From NCBI GenBank assembly GCA_037141055.1, contig JBAXDH010000001.1:35641-99640 (forward strand): a DNA stretch of 64,000 bases, written 5' to 3'. Position numbers and translations under genes: made by a program. The notes beneath the pieces are model-generated. The model made no database searches, was not told where the DNA came from, and was given only the letters and a program-made list of their open reading frames with translations. The stretch is from CAIVAT01 sp037141055. Its GTDB lineage: Bacteria; Bacteroidota; Bacteroidia; Bacteroidales; FEN-979. How positions within the stretch are numbered: position 1 is the first letter of the stretch; each line of letters opens with the position of its first letter. Of this stretch, positions 30,486 to 38,152 are shown in pieces.

Positions 30486-31610
30486 ATGGCTGAAATCAGA
30501 ATCGTAAAAGTTTCCACACGCAAGGACCTGCGTAAATTTGTTGACTTTCCTTTCCAATTGTATAAAGGCAACAAGTTCTGGGTTCCGCCGTTGCGGTTTG
30601 ATGAGATCAATACCCTTCGGAAGGATAAAAACCCTTCTTTCAGTTATTGTGAAGCTGAATATTGGCTGGCCTATCGTGATAACAAGGTGGCCGGTCGCAT
30701 CGCCGGGATAATCAACCACCGGGAATCTGAAAGGTGGAACACACTGATGGTAAGGTTCGGATGGATCGATTTTATCGACGATCCCGGCGTTTCGAAAATC
30801 CTCATTGAAGCGGTCACAGAGTGGGGCAGGGGAAAAGGGATGAACGCTCTCCATGGCCCCCTCGGCTTTACCGACATGGATCCTGAAGGAATGCTGGCAG
30901 AAGGATTTGACCAGATATCCAGCCTCTCGGCGATCTATAATTTTCCCTACTACAACGATCACATGCTGCGTTTAGGCATGAGGAAAGCTACGGACTGGGT
31001 TCAGTTTGAGATTAAAGTTCCGGAAAAAATTCCAGACAAGGTAGAACGCATGACCAGGATCGTTCTTCAAAAATATGACCTGCACCTCCTTAAACCGAAA
31101 AATTCGAAAGAGATCAGGCCATATGCAAAGAAGATGTTCATAATGTACAATGAAGCATTTAACGATTTGTACGGTTTTACCCCGCTCACAAGCGAGCAGA
31201 TGGAATATTATACAAAGCAGTATTTTGGGTTTATCAGGCCTGAGTTCGTGTCGATGATCGTCGATTCCAGGGATGATGTGGTAGGATTCGGAATTACAAC
31301 GCCCAGCCTTTCCATTGCCCTGCAGAAAGCCAATGGCAGGCTTTTCCCTTTTGGATTTATACACCTCCTGAAAGCGATGCGCAAAAATGACACAGGCCAC
31401 ATGTATCTCATCGGTGTGAGGCCCGATTACCAGGGGAAGGGAATCCTTGCGCTGATATATCATGAGCTGACAAAGGCTTATATCGACGCCGGCATCAAAT
31501 TAACCCGCACCCATCCGCAACTGGAGGATAACCTGAAGGCTGTTTCCATCTGGAAAAACTATGACAGCAGGGTGAATATCAGGCGAAGATGCTATATTGC
31601 TGATATTTAA
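30486..31610 (+). CDS. GNAT-fold acyltransferase, candidate ceramide synthase, copy 2
   Basis: The 374-residue protein is a paralogue of the 28249-29382 product along its whole length: LRKFVDFPFQLYKGNKFWVP, WLAYRDNKVAGRIAGIINHR, GWIDFIDDPGVSKILIEAV, GPLGFTDMDPEGMLAEGF and LIGVRPDYQGKGILALIYHE. The ATG at 30486 lies one base after the reductase stop, so translation is likely coupled; longer in-frame starts lie inside the upstream gene. It could acylate a different sphingoid base or use a different acyl donor than copy 1, or act on a polar head group. A terminator follows at once. Confidence 0.7.
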   Translation: MAEIRIVKVSTRKDLRKFVDFPFQLYKGNKFWVPPLRFDEINTLRKDKNPSFSYCEAEYWLAYRDNKVAGRIAGIINHRESERWNTLMVRFGWIDFIDDPGVSKILIEAVTEWGRGKGMNALHGPLGFTDMDPEGMLAEGFDQISSLSAIYNFPYYNDHMLRLGMRKATDWVQFEIKVPEKIPDKVERMTRIVLQKYDLHLLKPKNSKEIRPYAKKMFIMYNEAFNDLYGFTPLTSEQMEYYTKQYFGFIRPEFVSMIVDSRDDVVGFGITTPSLSIALQKANGRLFPFGFIHLLKAMRKNDTGHMYLIGVRPDYQGKGILALIYHELTKAYIDAGIKLTRTHPQLEDNLKAVSIWKNYDSRVNIRRRCYIADI

Positions 31611-31614
31611 GCAT

Positions 31615-31647
31615 AAAAAAAAGGCTGCGTTTCGGCAGCCTTTTTTT
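31615..31647. terminator. bidirectional intrinsic terminator
   Basis: An A-run, the stem GGCTGC (31623-31628) with GCAGCC (31635-31640), loop of 6 nt, and a T-run. It ends the plus-strand sphingolipid run and, read on the other strand, the minus-strand SusC/SusD operon. Confidence 0.88.
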
Positions 31648-31662
31648 ATGGGAGGAATAAAA

Positions 31663-33090
31663 CTAATTTTTATCCCAGAAAAGTTTGGTGGCAACATCAT
31701 CGCCTCCAATGGCAGCTGCAGCGGCAGCACGGTTTGCACCATTGAGGGTTTGTTCTGATGTCGGGTAGGTTAAGCGTAACGGAAGTGCACTGTTGGCATC
31801 GGGTGGTGCAACAAGAACAGGGAAGTCTAACATTCTGAATGCTGTCCATGCATCAAATCCGCGATTGTACAATGCGATCCATTTCTGAGTTCCGATTTTC
31901 TCTTTCCAGGTTCCGGTAGCAGTAGCATAGGCAACTGAAGACTGAGCCAGGTATGTCGTGGCATCAGCGTCAGTACCACCCCACTGGGTGATGGAAGCTT
32001 TGATGGCAGCTTCATAATGGTCTTTTGCAGTTCCGCCAACGCTGAATCCTCTTTCAACACCTTCTGCCAGCAAAAATTCAACTTCGGCCAGGTCGAAAAA
32101 TAATCCCGGGTAAGTGGCTTCCGTCAGCGTTGGGTTAACATGCGAGAATTTGGTGAAATCGTTGGAAGCACCATAAATGCCACCGGCAAACGACTCCCCG
32201 TATGGGGTGAAATACAATGCACGACGCGGGTCGTTCAATGCATTCATGGCATCAACCAGGGTATTCGCAGCTACAAAGTCGTTTCTTCCGCTGAGTACCA
32301 GGTTTTCATTCACCGGATTGTTGTTCGGCTGGGTAGGCATGAATGCTAAATTTGCATTGTCGCCGTTTGAGGCAATTGCATTGGGAGCAGCAGCTTCAAC
32401 AGTTGCTTTAGCAAGCGTATTGTCGACATCAGACAAGAGCATACCCATGCGAAGTTTCAGGGAGTTGGCAAATTTATACCATTTGGCAGCGTCGCCGCCA
32501 AACATGTTGTCATATCCGCCAAAGCTGCCTGCGGTCTGATCAATATTGGAAATTGCAGTATTCAAACGTGCGATCAGATCCTGGTAAACGGTCAGTCCGT
32601 CGTCATACTTGGGCAGCAGAATGGCAGGATCCATGGCCTGCGTATACGGCACATTCCCGAAGTTTTCGACGAGTACGCTGTAAGCATAAACCGTCATGAT
32701 TTCAACGATGGCAAGTTTGTTTTTCAATACGGCTACTCCATCACCCGGTTGATTGCCGTCGGCAGAAAGAACCTTTGCAGATTCCTTGAAATTCATCAGA
32801 ACGTCCCGGTACATAGTGTTCCAGAATGTGCCCGGAATAGGACGAGTGACGATATCGTAATTGGCTTCATCGGTATAGGTTGTTTCAGTCCATTGCTGAA
32901 CAAACATGCGGTAGATGTTGCTGTTTACATTGGGAGTGACCATTTGCCGGGCGAATCTCAGCTGGGCACCGGTAAACAGTGATTCCCCGGGAACCTTTGT
33001 CGGGTCTTTGATGTTTGTATTCAACTCTTCAAGTTTCGTACAGGACGAAAAGAGCAAGAGGGTCAGGAAAATTGCAAATATATTTTTCAT
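31663..33090 (-). CDS. SusD/RagB-like outer-membrane nutrient-binding lipoprotein
   Basis: The 475-residue protein has a lipobox FSSC with Cys17 and the SusD-like_2 type pattern: LEELNTNIKDPTKV, QWTETTYTDEANYDIVTRP, YAYSVLVENFGNVPYTQAMD, and AAKWYKFANSLKLRMGMLL. A late helix with TQKWIALYNRGFDAWTAFRM and SNRMTYP-like LRLTYPTSEQTLN closes the pattern. It caps the SusC barrel encoded 10 nt upstream and binds the ligand at the cell surface. No glycoside hydrolase, sulfatase, peptidase or sigma/anti-sigma pair is adjacent, so the nutrient is unknown. Confidence 0.9.
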   Translation of the reverse strand: MKNIFAIFLTLLLFSSCTKLEELNTNIKDPTKVPGESLFTGAQLRFARQMVTPNVNSNIYRMFVQQWTETTYTDEANYDIVTRPIPGTFWNTMYRDVLMNFKESAKVLSADGNQPGDGVAVLKNKLAIVEIMTVYAYSVLVENFGNVPYTQAMDPAILLPKYDDGLTVYQDLIARLNTAISNIDQTAGSFGGYDNMFGGDAAKWYKFANSLKLRMGMLLSDVDNTLAKATVEAAAPNAIASNGDNANLAFMPTQPNNNPVNENLVLSGRNDFVAANTLVDAMNALNDPRRALYFTPYGESFAGGIYGASNDFTKFSHVNPTLTEATYPGLFFDLAEVEFLLAEGVERGFSVGGTAKDHYEAAIKASITQWGGTDADATTYLAQSSVAYATATGTWKEKIGTQKWIALYNRGFDAWTAFRMLDFPVLVAPPDANSALPLRLTYPTSEQTLNGANRAAAAAAIGGDDVATKLFWDKN

Positions 33091-33100
33091 AACGATTAAT

Positions 33101-36100
33101 TTAGAAGGTGAGTTTTAAGTTCAGACTAAAATCACGTGTCGAAGGCAGTGAACCCGTTGAGTAACCTTGCAGGTTGCCTGCTCCGAGTCCGGATTCCGGA
33201 TCGGCGTGGGGCAGGTTCTTGAAGATGATCCAAAGGTTTGAAGCCACAGCAGTCAACGTAATCCCCGTTATGAAAGTTTTCTTCAGCACGGTGGAAGGTA
33301 TCGTGTAGGATAATGACACCTGGCGCAGTTTAACATAACTTGCATCGTATACGAATGCTTTATTCGGAAGCCTTGAATAACCGAAGGAGCCGTAGTTGGA
33401 GGCAGCGATGCGGGTAGTGTTGGTTTTTCCATCAGGATTTACGCCTGAATTTATAAAACCACCGCTGTTTGCGGCATAACCTTTTGAATGATCTGCAGGG
33501 TCAGCCCATGCGATTGCATCTCTTACCGGGTTTCCAAGGTCGTTTAAATAAGAAGTTTCAGCATACAAACCTGTTGCAAGTCCGTAATACATATCCAGGG
33601 AGAAGATGTCCCCACCGCTCTGTACGTCGATCAGGAAGCTGAATGCCCAGTTCTTGTAAGTAAGGCTGTTCAGCAAGCCACCCTGCCAGTCGGGGTTTAC
33701 GTTGCCGATTACCTGGTCCGAAGTGGATGTTCTCAGGTATCTTCCGTTTGCAGGATCAATGATTCTCTGATGCGCGGCATCCTGGGTGTAAACGTAGTCA
33801 GTTCCATAAATCACACCGTACGGTTGTCCGACCATGGCATTGAGCGTAACACCACCCTGGAAACTTCCAAGAGGGAGGTTGCTTACTCCATCGAGCAGGC
33901 TGACGACTTTGTTGCGGTTCATCGACCAGTTCAGCGTAATATCCCATTTGAAGTTCTTGTTCTTGCAGGGAGTTGCGTGGAGGGCAAGCTCGACACCCTG
34001 GTTCTGGATTTCACCTGCGTTGATGATTTTAACGTTGTAACCGGTAGCAGTAGTTACGGGAAGCGGCAGGATCTGGTTGATGGTATTGGTTTTGTACAGG
34101 GCAAGGTCAAATCCGACCCGTCTGCCAAGAAAGTACATTTCAAAACCGCCTTCAATGCTGTTGGTCATTTCCGGTTTCAGTTCGGGATTCTTCTGCACTG
34201 TAGAAACCGCAGTGGTCAGGTTGTTGAACGGGGATAAAACAAGGTAGTTGTCAACAAGCTGGTCGAATGACGGGCTGTTGCCAACGCGCGCATAATTGAT
34301 GCGGACTTTACCGAAGGAGAGCCATTTTGCTTCCGGGATGATGTTGGAGAAAATGAAGCTACCGGCAACCGAAGGATAACCGTAGCTGTTCTTATCGGCA
34401 GGTAAAGTTGATGAGTAGTCCCGCCTGTAAGTACCGTCAAGGTAGAGGAAATTCTTGAATCCCAGGGAAACGCTTCCGTAGTATCCGTTAACCCTCACCT
34501 GCGAAGCAAGCTCTTTTGAAAGTGGCAAAGGACCGGCACTGTTCTGTAAGGAATAGAGGTCAGCAACTGACAATCCGCCATTCGTTGAAGAGATCAGGCG
34601 GCTGTAATTGGTTTTCCGGATGTTCATCCCCAGAACTGCCTTGAGGTTGAATGATTTTGACAGATCTTTGTTGAAGTTGGCCATCACATCGTAATTGAAT
34701 TCGCTGAAGCCGATGTCCCTTCTCATGTAACCGGAACCCTGGTCACTTCTGTTTGCACTGCCGTCGGCGCCTGTTCCGATTCCGAAAGTGCCCGGAACGC
34801 TACCGACTGCTCTTCTCTCTTCCTGTAGTTCTGAGTAGGTGTCTACGGAGATTCTGCCGAAGATGTTCAACCAGTCTGCGATTTTATAGGTAAGTGCTAC
34901 GTTGCCGATAAAACGGTTTCTTGAATCGGATTCAAAATTCTTATAACGGGTCCAATAGGGATTGTCCCAGAAAATAGGATTTGCGTTGGATGGGTCGGCA
35001 TAATTCCATGTGGCATTACGTTTTGTAAGCTCATACATGTCTTTTTGCTGCTGGATATCAACATTGACCTGGTACCACTGGCGGAAAGAACCCATGATGT
35101 TGTCGTTATAACCGGTTGAGTTACGGCCGGTGGCCTTGTTTAAAGAGTAGTTGCCGTATCCGGTAACGGTCAGTCTGTCCGTTACATTCCAGGTTGCGTT
35201 TAACGAAACATTGTTTTTAACCAGCTTGCTGTTTGGCAACATACCATTCTGGGTGAAATTGGTGTATCCGACACGGTAATTTCCGCCTTTGAATGAGTTT
35301 TCGAGGGAAAGTGAATTTACAAAGGTCACCGGTTTTTCAAAGAAGGTAATCGGGCCATTCGCGGCAGCCTTCCATGGGGTGGCTTTCAGATAATTCGGCG
35401 ACTGGGGATCAACGGCATCCCATTGATAAACAGAGCTTCCGTCGAATTTAGCACCATACGATGCATCCTCTGAGGTAACTGTCCATTGGGTTAATTTACT
35501 GGTGGCAGGATCTTTCGGGTCGATGGTGATCGTTCCGTCGGCATTGATATAACGCATATACCAGTAGCTGCCTGGTCCGTCGTAATATGCTCCGTAACCT
35601 CCGCCGTAATCTTTCTGATAATCAACAAAGGTCGTTTTATCAACAAAACCCATTGTTGCAGCGGTGTTGAACGTAACGCCGATTCCTTTTTTCTCGGATC
35701 CCGGAGTTTTAGCTCCTTTTTTGGTTGTGATCATAATCACACCGTTTGCAGCTCTTGAACCGTACAAAGCGGTCGCTGCTGATCCTTTAAGAACGTTTAC
35801 AGATTCAATGTCTTCCGGGTTGATATCGGAAGCAGCATTGCCGTAGTCGTAACCTGTACCTGCCTGTGCCTGGTTGGCACTGTTTGTATTGTCGTTGCTG
35901 ACAGGAACACCGTCGATCACGAACAAGGCCTGGTTGTTTCCGGTCAATGATTTACTCCCTCTTAACAGGACATTGGTTGAACCACCCATGTTGGTCGTGG
36001 TTTTAACCTGAACCCCGGCGACTCTTCCTGAAAGAGAATTCACGAAGTTGTCGGTTTTGGTTACGTTAAGCTGGTCACCTTTTACTTCCTGCGTTGCATA

Positions 36101-36460
36101 CCCGAGTGATTTTTTCTCACGGGGAATACCAAGCGCAGTCACAACAACTCCTTCAAGTTCCTGCACACTGGTTTGCAGAACAACGTTTACAACGTTATCT
36201 TGGCCAAGTTGTACTTCCTGCGTCACCATTCCAACATAGGAGACCAGAAGAACTTCTTTATCCTTTGGCACGGCGAGGGAAAATTTCCCGTCAACATCAG
36301 TGATTGCACCAACGGCAGTGCCTTTGACCAGGACGGTAGCTCCCGGAATTCCGGCTCCGTCATCAGAACTCGTAACCTTACCCGTGATTGTACGCTGGGC
36401 GAAGGCAACTTGCAACCCCATGAAAAGCATAAGGGCAAGGAAAATCGTAAATTTTCTCAT
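33101..36460 (-). CDS. SusC/RagA-family TonB-linked outer-membrane transporter
   Basis: The 1119-residue protein has a signal peptide (residues 1-21, before QRTITGK), a CarboxypepD_reg-like domain (22-105; SSDDGAGIPGATVLVKGTAV), and the SusC region VVTALGIPREKKSLGYATQE. A plug follows with NVLLRGSKSLTGNNQALFVI, GVPVSNDNTN and VNVLKGSAATALYGSRAANG, and then a large barrel with a terminal Phe. It imports a bulky nutrient with the SusD lipoprotein encoded downstream. The upstream gap (36461-36726) is AT-rich and shows no TAnnTTTG motif in the right direction, so its promoter is unclear. Confidence 0.93.
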   Translation of the reverse strand: MRKFTIFLALMLFMGLQVAFAQRTITGKVTSSDDGAGIPGATVLVKGTAVGAITDVDGKFSLAVPKDKEVLLVSYVGMVTQEVQLGQDNVVNVVLQTSVQELEGVVVTALGIPREKKSLGYATQEVKGDQLNVTKTDNFVNSLSGRVAGVQVKTTTNMGGSTNVLLRGSKSLTGNNQALFVIDGVPVSNDNTNSANQAQAGTGYDYGNAASDINPEDIESVNVLKGSAATALYGSRAANGVIMITTKKGAKTPGSEKKGIGVTFNTAATMGFVDKTTFVDYQKDYGGGYGAYYDGPGSYWYMRYINADGTITIDPKDPATSKLTQWTVTSEDASYGAKFDGSSVYQWDAVDPQSPNYLKATPWKAAANGPITFFEKPVTFVNSLSLENSFKGGNYRVGYTNFTQNGMLPNSKLVKNNVSLNATWNVTDRLTVTGYGNYSLNKATGRNSTGYNDNIMGSFRQWYQVNVDIQQQKDMYELTKRNATWNYADPSNANPIFWDNPYWTRYKNFESDSRNRFIGNVALTYKIADWLNIFGRISVDTYSELQEERRAVGSVPGTFGIGTGADGSANRSDQGSGYMRRDIGFSEFNYDVMANFNKDLSKSFNLKAVLGMNIRKTNYSRLISSTNGGLSVADLYSLQNSAGPLPLSKELASQVRVNGYYGSVSLGFKNFLYLDGTYRRDYSSTLPADKNSYGYPSVAGSFIFSNIIPEAKWLSFGKVRINYARVGNSPSFDQLVDNYLVLSPFNNLTTAVSTVQKNPELKPEMTNSIEGGFEMYFLGRRVGFDLALYKTNTINQILPLPVTTATGYNVKIINAGEIQNQGVELALHATPCKNKNFKWDITLNWSMNRNKVVSLLDGVSNLPLGSFQGGVTLNAMVGQPYGVIYGTDYVYTQDAAHQRIIDPANGRYLRTSTSDQVIGNVNPDWQGGLLNSLTYKNWAFSFLIDVQSGGDIFSLDMYYGLATGLYAETSYLNDLGNPVRDAIAWADPADHSKGYAANSGGFINSGVNPDGKTNTTRIAASNYGSFGYSRLPNKAFVYDASYVKLRQVSLSYTIPSTVLKKTFITGITLTAVASNLWIIFKNLPHADPESGLGAGNLQGYSTGSLPSTRDFSLNLKLTF

Positions 36461-36726
36461 ACAGTTTGATTTTTGTTAGTAATTGTGTGAATAGTCCGTG
36501 ATCTGATAAAATTCATTGTTCATGTGACTGTTGCCAGCCAGATGCGAAGTAAAAAGTCAATAATTAAATCAACAGCGTTGCAATTTTACGCAATACTTTA
36601 ATCGAATCCAACAAAGTTTTAACAAATATTTAATATTTTTTTAACATTGTTTAACGATTTGCCTGTAAAAATGTGTAAGGGTGAAAACATTACGGTTCCC
36701 ACTGCTGGGATAATGTTCCTGAGAAA

Positions 36727-37170
36727 TCAGCGCAACCTCTTGAAAAATAAACCAAAAGCAAAGATGAAGAAGATATATACGGCGGTTGAAGCCGTTGCCG
36801 CTGATGGCAGGAGCAGTTGGTATGATGCAATGATCAGGCAGGCAATTCCGAGAAGGTAGTACCCGGTTTTACGCAGTTTCCACACCATAATAATACCTGT
36901 AAATGCCAGGCCATGCATGGAAAATCCTGCCCCGAACATTAAATCAGCCTGCATTTTCGCGTATTTCGCGGTGGTCATGTACTGGTTCATCACATTTGTT
37001 ACAGTTCCTGCCCAGAACAAACCTGCCAGGAACAGCAAAGCCATCAGCCCGAAGTATACAAGTGAAAAGAGGCACAGCACAGTGAGCAGCATCGGCCGTT
37101 GCCTGACATTTTTTGCTTCAACTGTTGCGGTTTGTTCTTTTTCCGCTTCCATTTTTTTTTCAGGATCCAT
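36727..37170 (-). CDS. small four-helix membrane protein
   Basis: The 147-residue protein has a charged N-terminus and four hydrophobic segments (about 27-52, 75-93, 98-118, 121-141). RPMLLTVLCLFSLVYFGLMA and MVWKLRKTGYYL match RPTLLTVLCILTFIGSGMNL and MRLKKSGFHVY of the next protein, so the two are paralogues. I do not recognise a named family. It starts 2 nt before the end of its paralogue in the same-strand trio and has no visible catalytic motif. Confidence 0.65.
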   Translation of the reverse strand: MDPEKKMEAEKEQTATVEAKNVRQRPMLLTVLCLFSLVYFGLMALLFLAGLFWAGTVTNVMNQYMTTAKYAKMQADLMFGAGFSMHGLAFTGIIMVWKLRKTGYYLLGIACLIIASYQLLLPSAATASTAVYIFFIFAFGLFFKRLR

Positions 37171-37172
37171 GG

Positions 37173-37613
37173 TCAGGTCATGAATTTCAGGTTCATACTG
37201 TACAGGAGGATAAAAAGGCCGGAGAAAAGCATTTCAGGGAATCCGGGGCTTGCCAGGTGCATGAAATACATTGGCGCAAGTACCAAAAGAATCTGGAAGA
37301 TCGTGTACACATGAAATCCTGACTTTTTAAGACGCATCATCAGGATTGCCCCGGCGAGTGACCCGGCATAAAAAGCAGCGGTCACCAGAAAATAAATCGG
37401 TTTGGTTTCAAGCAATAAATCAATTCCCGGAATGTTGAATTTTTTACTGAATTCCCGGGCAACCTCAACGAAAACATCATAAAATCCTGCAATTACCAGG
37501 CTTGAGAAGAGGTTCATTCCGCTGCCTATAAAGGTAAGGATGCACAACACGGTAAGTAATGTGGGTCGCAGGGGTTTATTTTCCGGCAAGGCCTGGGGAG
37601 TTATTTCGTCCAT
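37173..37613 (-). CDS. small four-helix membrane protein, paralogue of the 36727 gene
   Basis: The 146-residue protein begins MDEITPQALPENKPLRP and then has four membrane segments separated by short loops, with a conserved MRLKKSGFHVY turn between the second and third. Length, topology and the PTLLTVLC opening match the neighbouring 147-residue protein. Function is unknown. It starts 2 nt downstream of the DUF5684 gene, forming a tightly packed trio of small membrane proteins. Confidence 0.65.
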   Translation of the reverse strand: MDEITPQALPENKPLRPTLLTVLCILTFIGSGMNLFSSLVIAGFYDVFVEVAREFSKKFNIPGIDLLLETKPIYFLVTAAFYAGSLAGAILMMRLKKSGFHVYTIFQILLVLAPMYFMHLASPGFPEMLFSGLFILLYSMNLKFMT

Positions 37614-37615
37614 CG

Positions 37616-38011
37616 TTAAGCGTCAAATTTTGATTTATCTCCGATATAGGTTGCGTTTCCAAATCCAAGGATTGGAATAAAAATGAATCGAAAGAAGAAC
37701 AAACCTACTGTGAAGCCGGTTCCTTTCCCGAAATTTTTCGCCAGCCCATTCAGGATGATAATGTAAATCACAAGATTAACAACAGGGATTAACATGAGAA
37801 GGATATACCACCAGGGTTTACCCGCAATTTTTATCCCTATAAGATAGTTGTAAACCGGGATGATAGCTGCCCAGCCGGGTTCACCGGCCTTTTCGAACAT
37901 TTTCCAGGCGCCAACAACTTCTATCACGGTAACCATGATTCCGAAAATGATGATAGGGACCAACAGGGCGACCAGGATTGGCCAATAAGGAATAGCATCT
38001 GTAATTTCCAT
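37616..38011 (-). CDS. DUF5684-like small membrane protein
   Basis: The 131-residue protein has four membrane helices. Between the first and second is the signature WKMFEKAGEPGWAAIIPVYN, followed by KIAGKPWWYILLMLIPVVNL and a C-terminal FGKGTGFTVGLFFFRFIFIP-type helix ending FGNATYIG. This is the pattern of DUF5684 proteins, sometimes fused to signal peptidase I; the function is not known. It heads the trio of membrane protein genes and is preceded by the 38042-38140 repeat. Confidence 0.75.
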   Translation of the reverse strand: MEITDAIPYWPILVALLVPIIIFGIMVTVIEVVGAWKMFEKAGEPGWAAIIPVYNYLIGIKIAGKPWWYILLMLIPVVNLVIYIIILNGLAKNFGKGTGFTVGLFFFRFIFIPILGFGNATYIGDKSKFDA

Positions 38012-38041
38012 GATTTTTGGGTTTTAGGTTAATAAAAAGAA

Positions 38042-38140
38042 TCTCGCAGATTTGCGCAGAAAAGGTCGCAGATTCACGCAGACAAAGAATTGTTTTTTGT
38101 TTGAGCAAATCTGCGCTTAAATTTGCGAAAATCTGCGAGA
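38042..38140. repeat. 'ctgcg' inverted intergenic repeat
   Basis: TCTCGCAGATTTGCGCAG near 38042 and its imperfect inverse ending AAAATCTGCGAGA near 38139 flank an AT-rich centre; inner GCAGATT/AATCTGC copies add secondary stems. A fragment AAATCTGCGAGAAG recurs at 52686-52700. It fills the gap between the DUF5684 gene and the ammonia-lyase gene. Confidence 0.75.
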
Positions 38141-38152
38141 AATTTTATAAAA

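Noticed and set aside
31663..36460. A full polysaccharide utilisation locus
   Set aside because: Only SusC and SusD are present; flanking genes encode lipid enzymes and small membrane proteins, with no glycoside hydrolase, lyase, sulfatase or dedicated regulator.
36461..36726. A gene or clear promoter in the 266-nt gap upstream of susC
   Set aside because: The gap is AT-rich; I found no supported ORF and no TAnnTTTG element in the susC direction. Short frames reaching into it are antisense to the 36727 gene.
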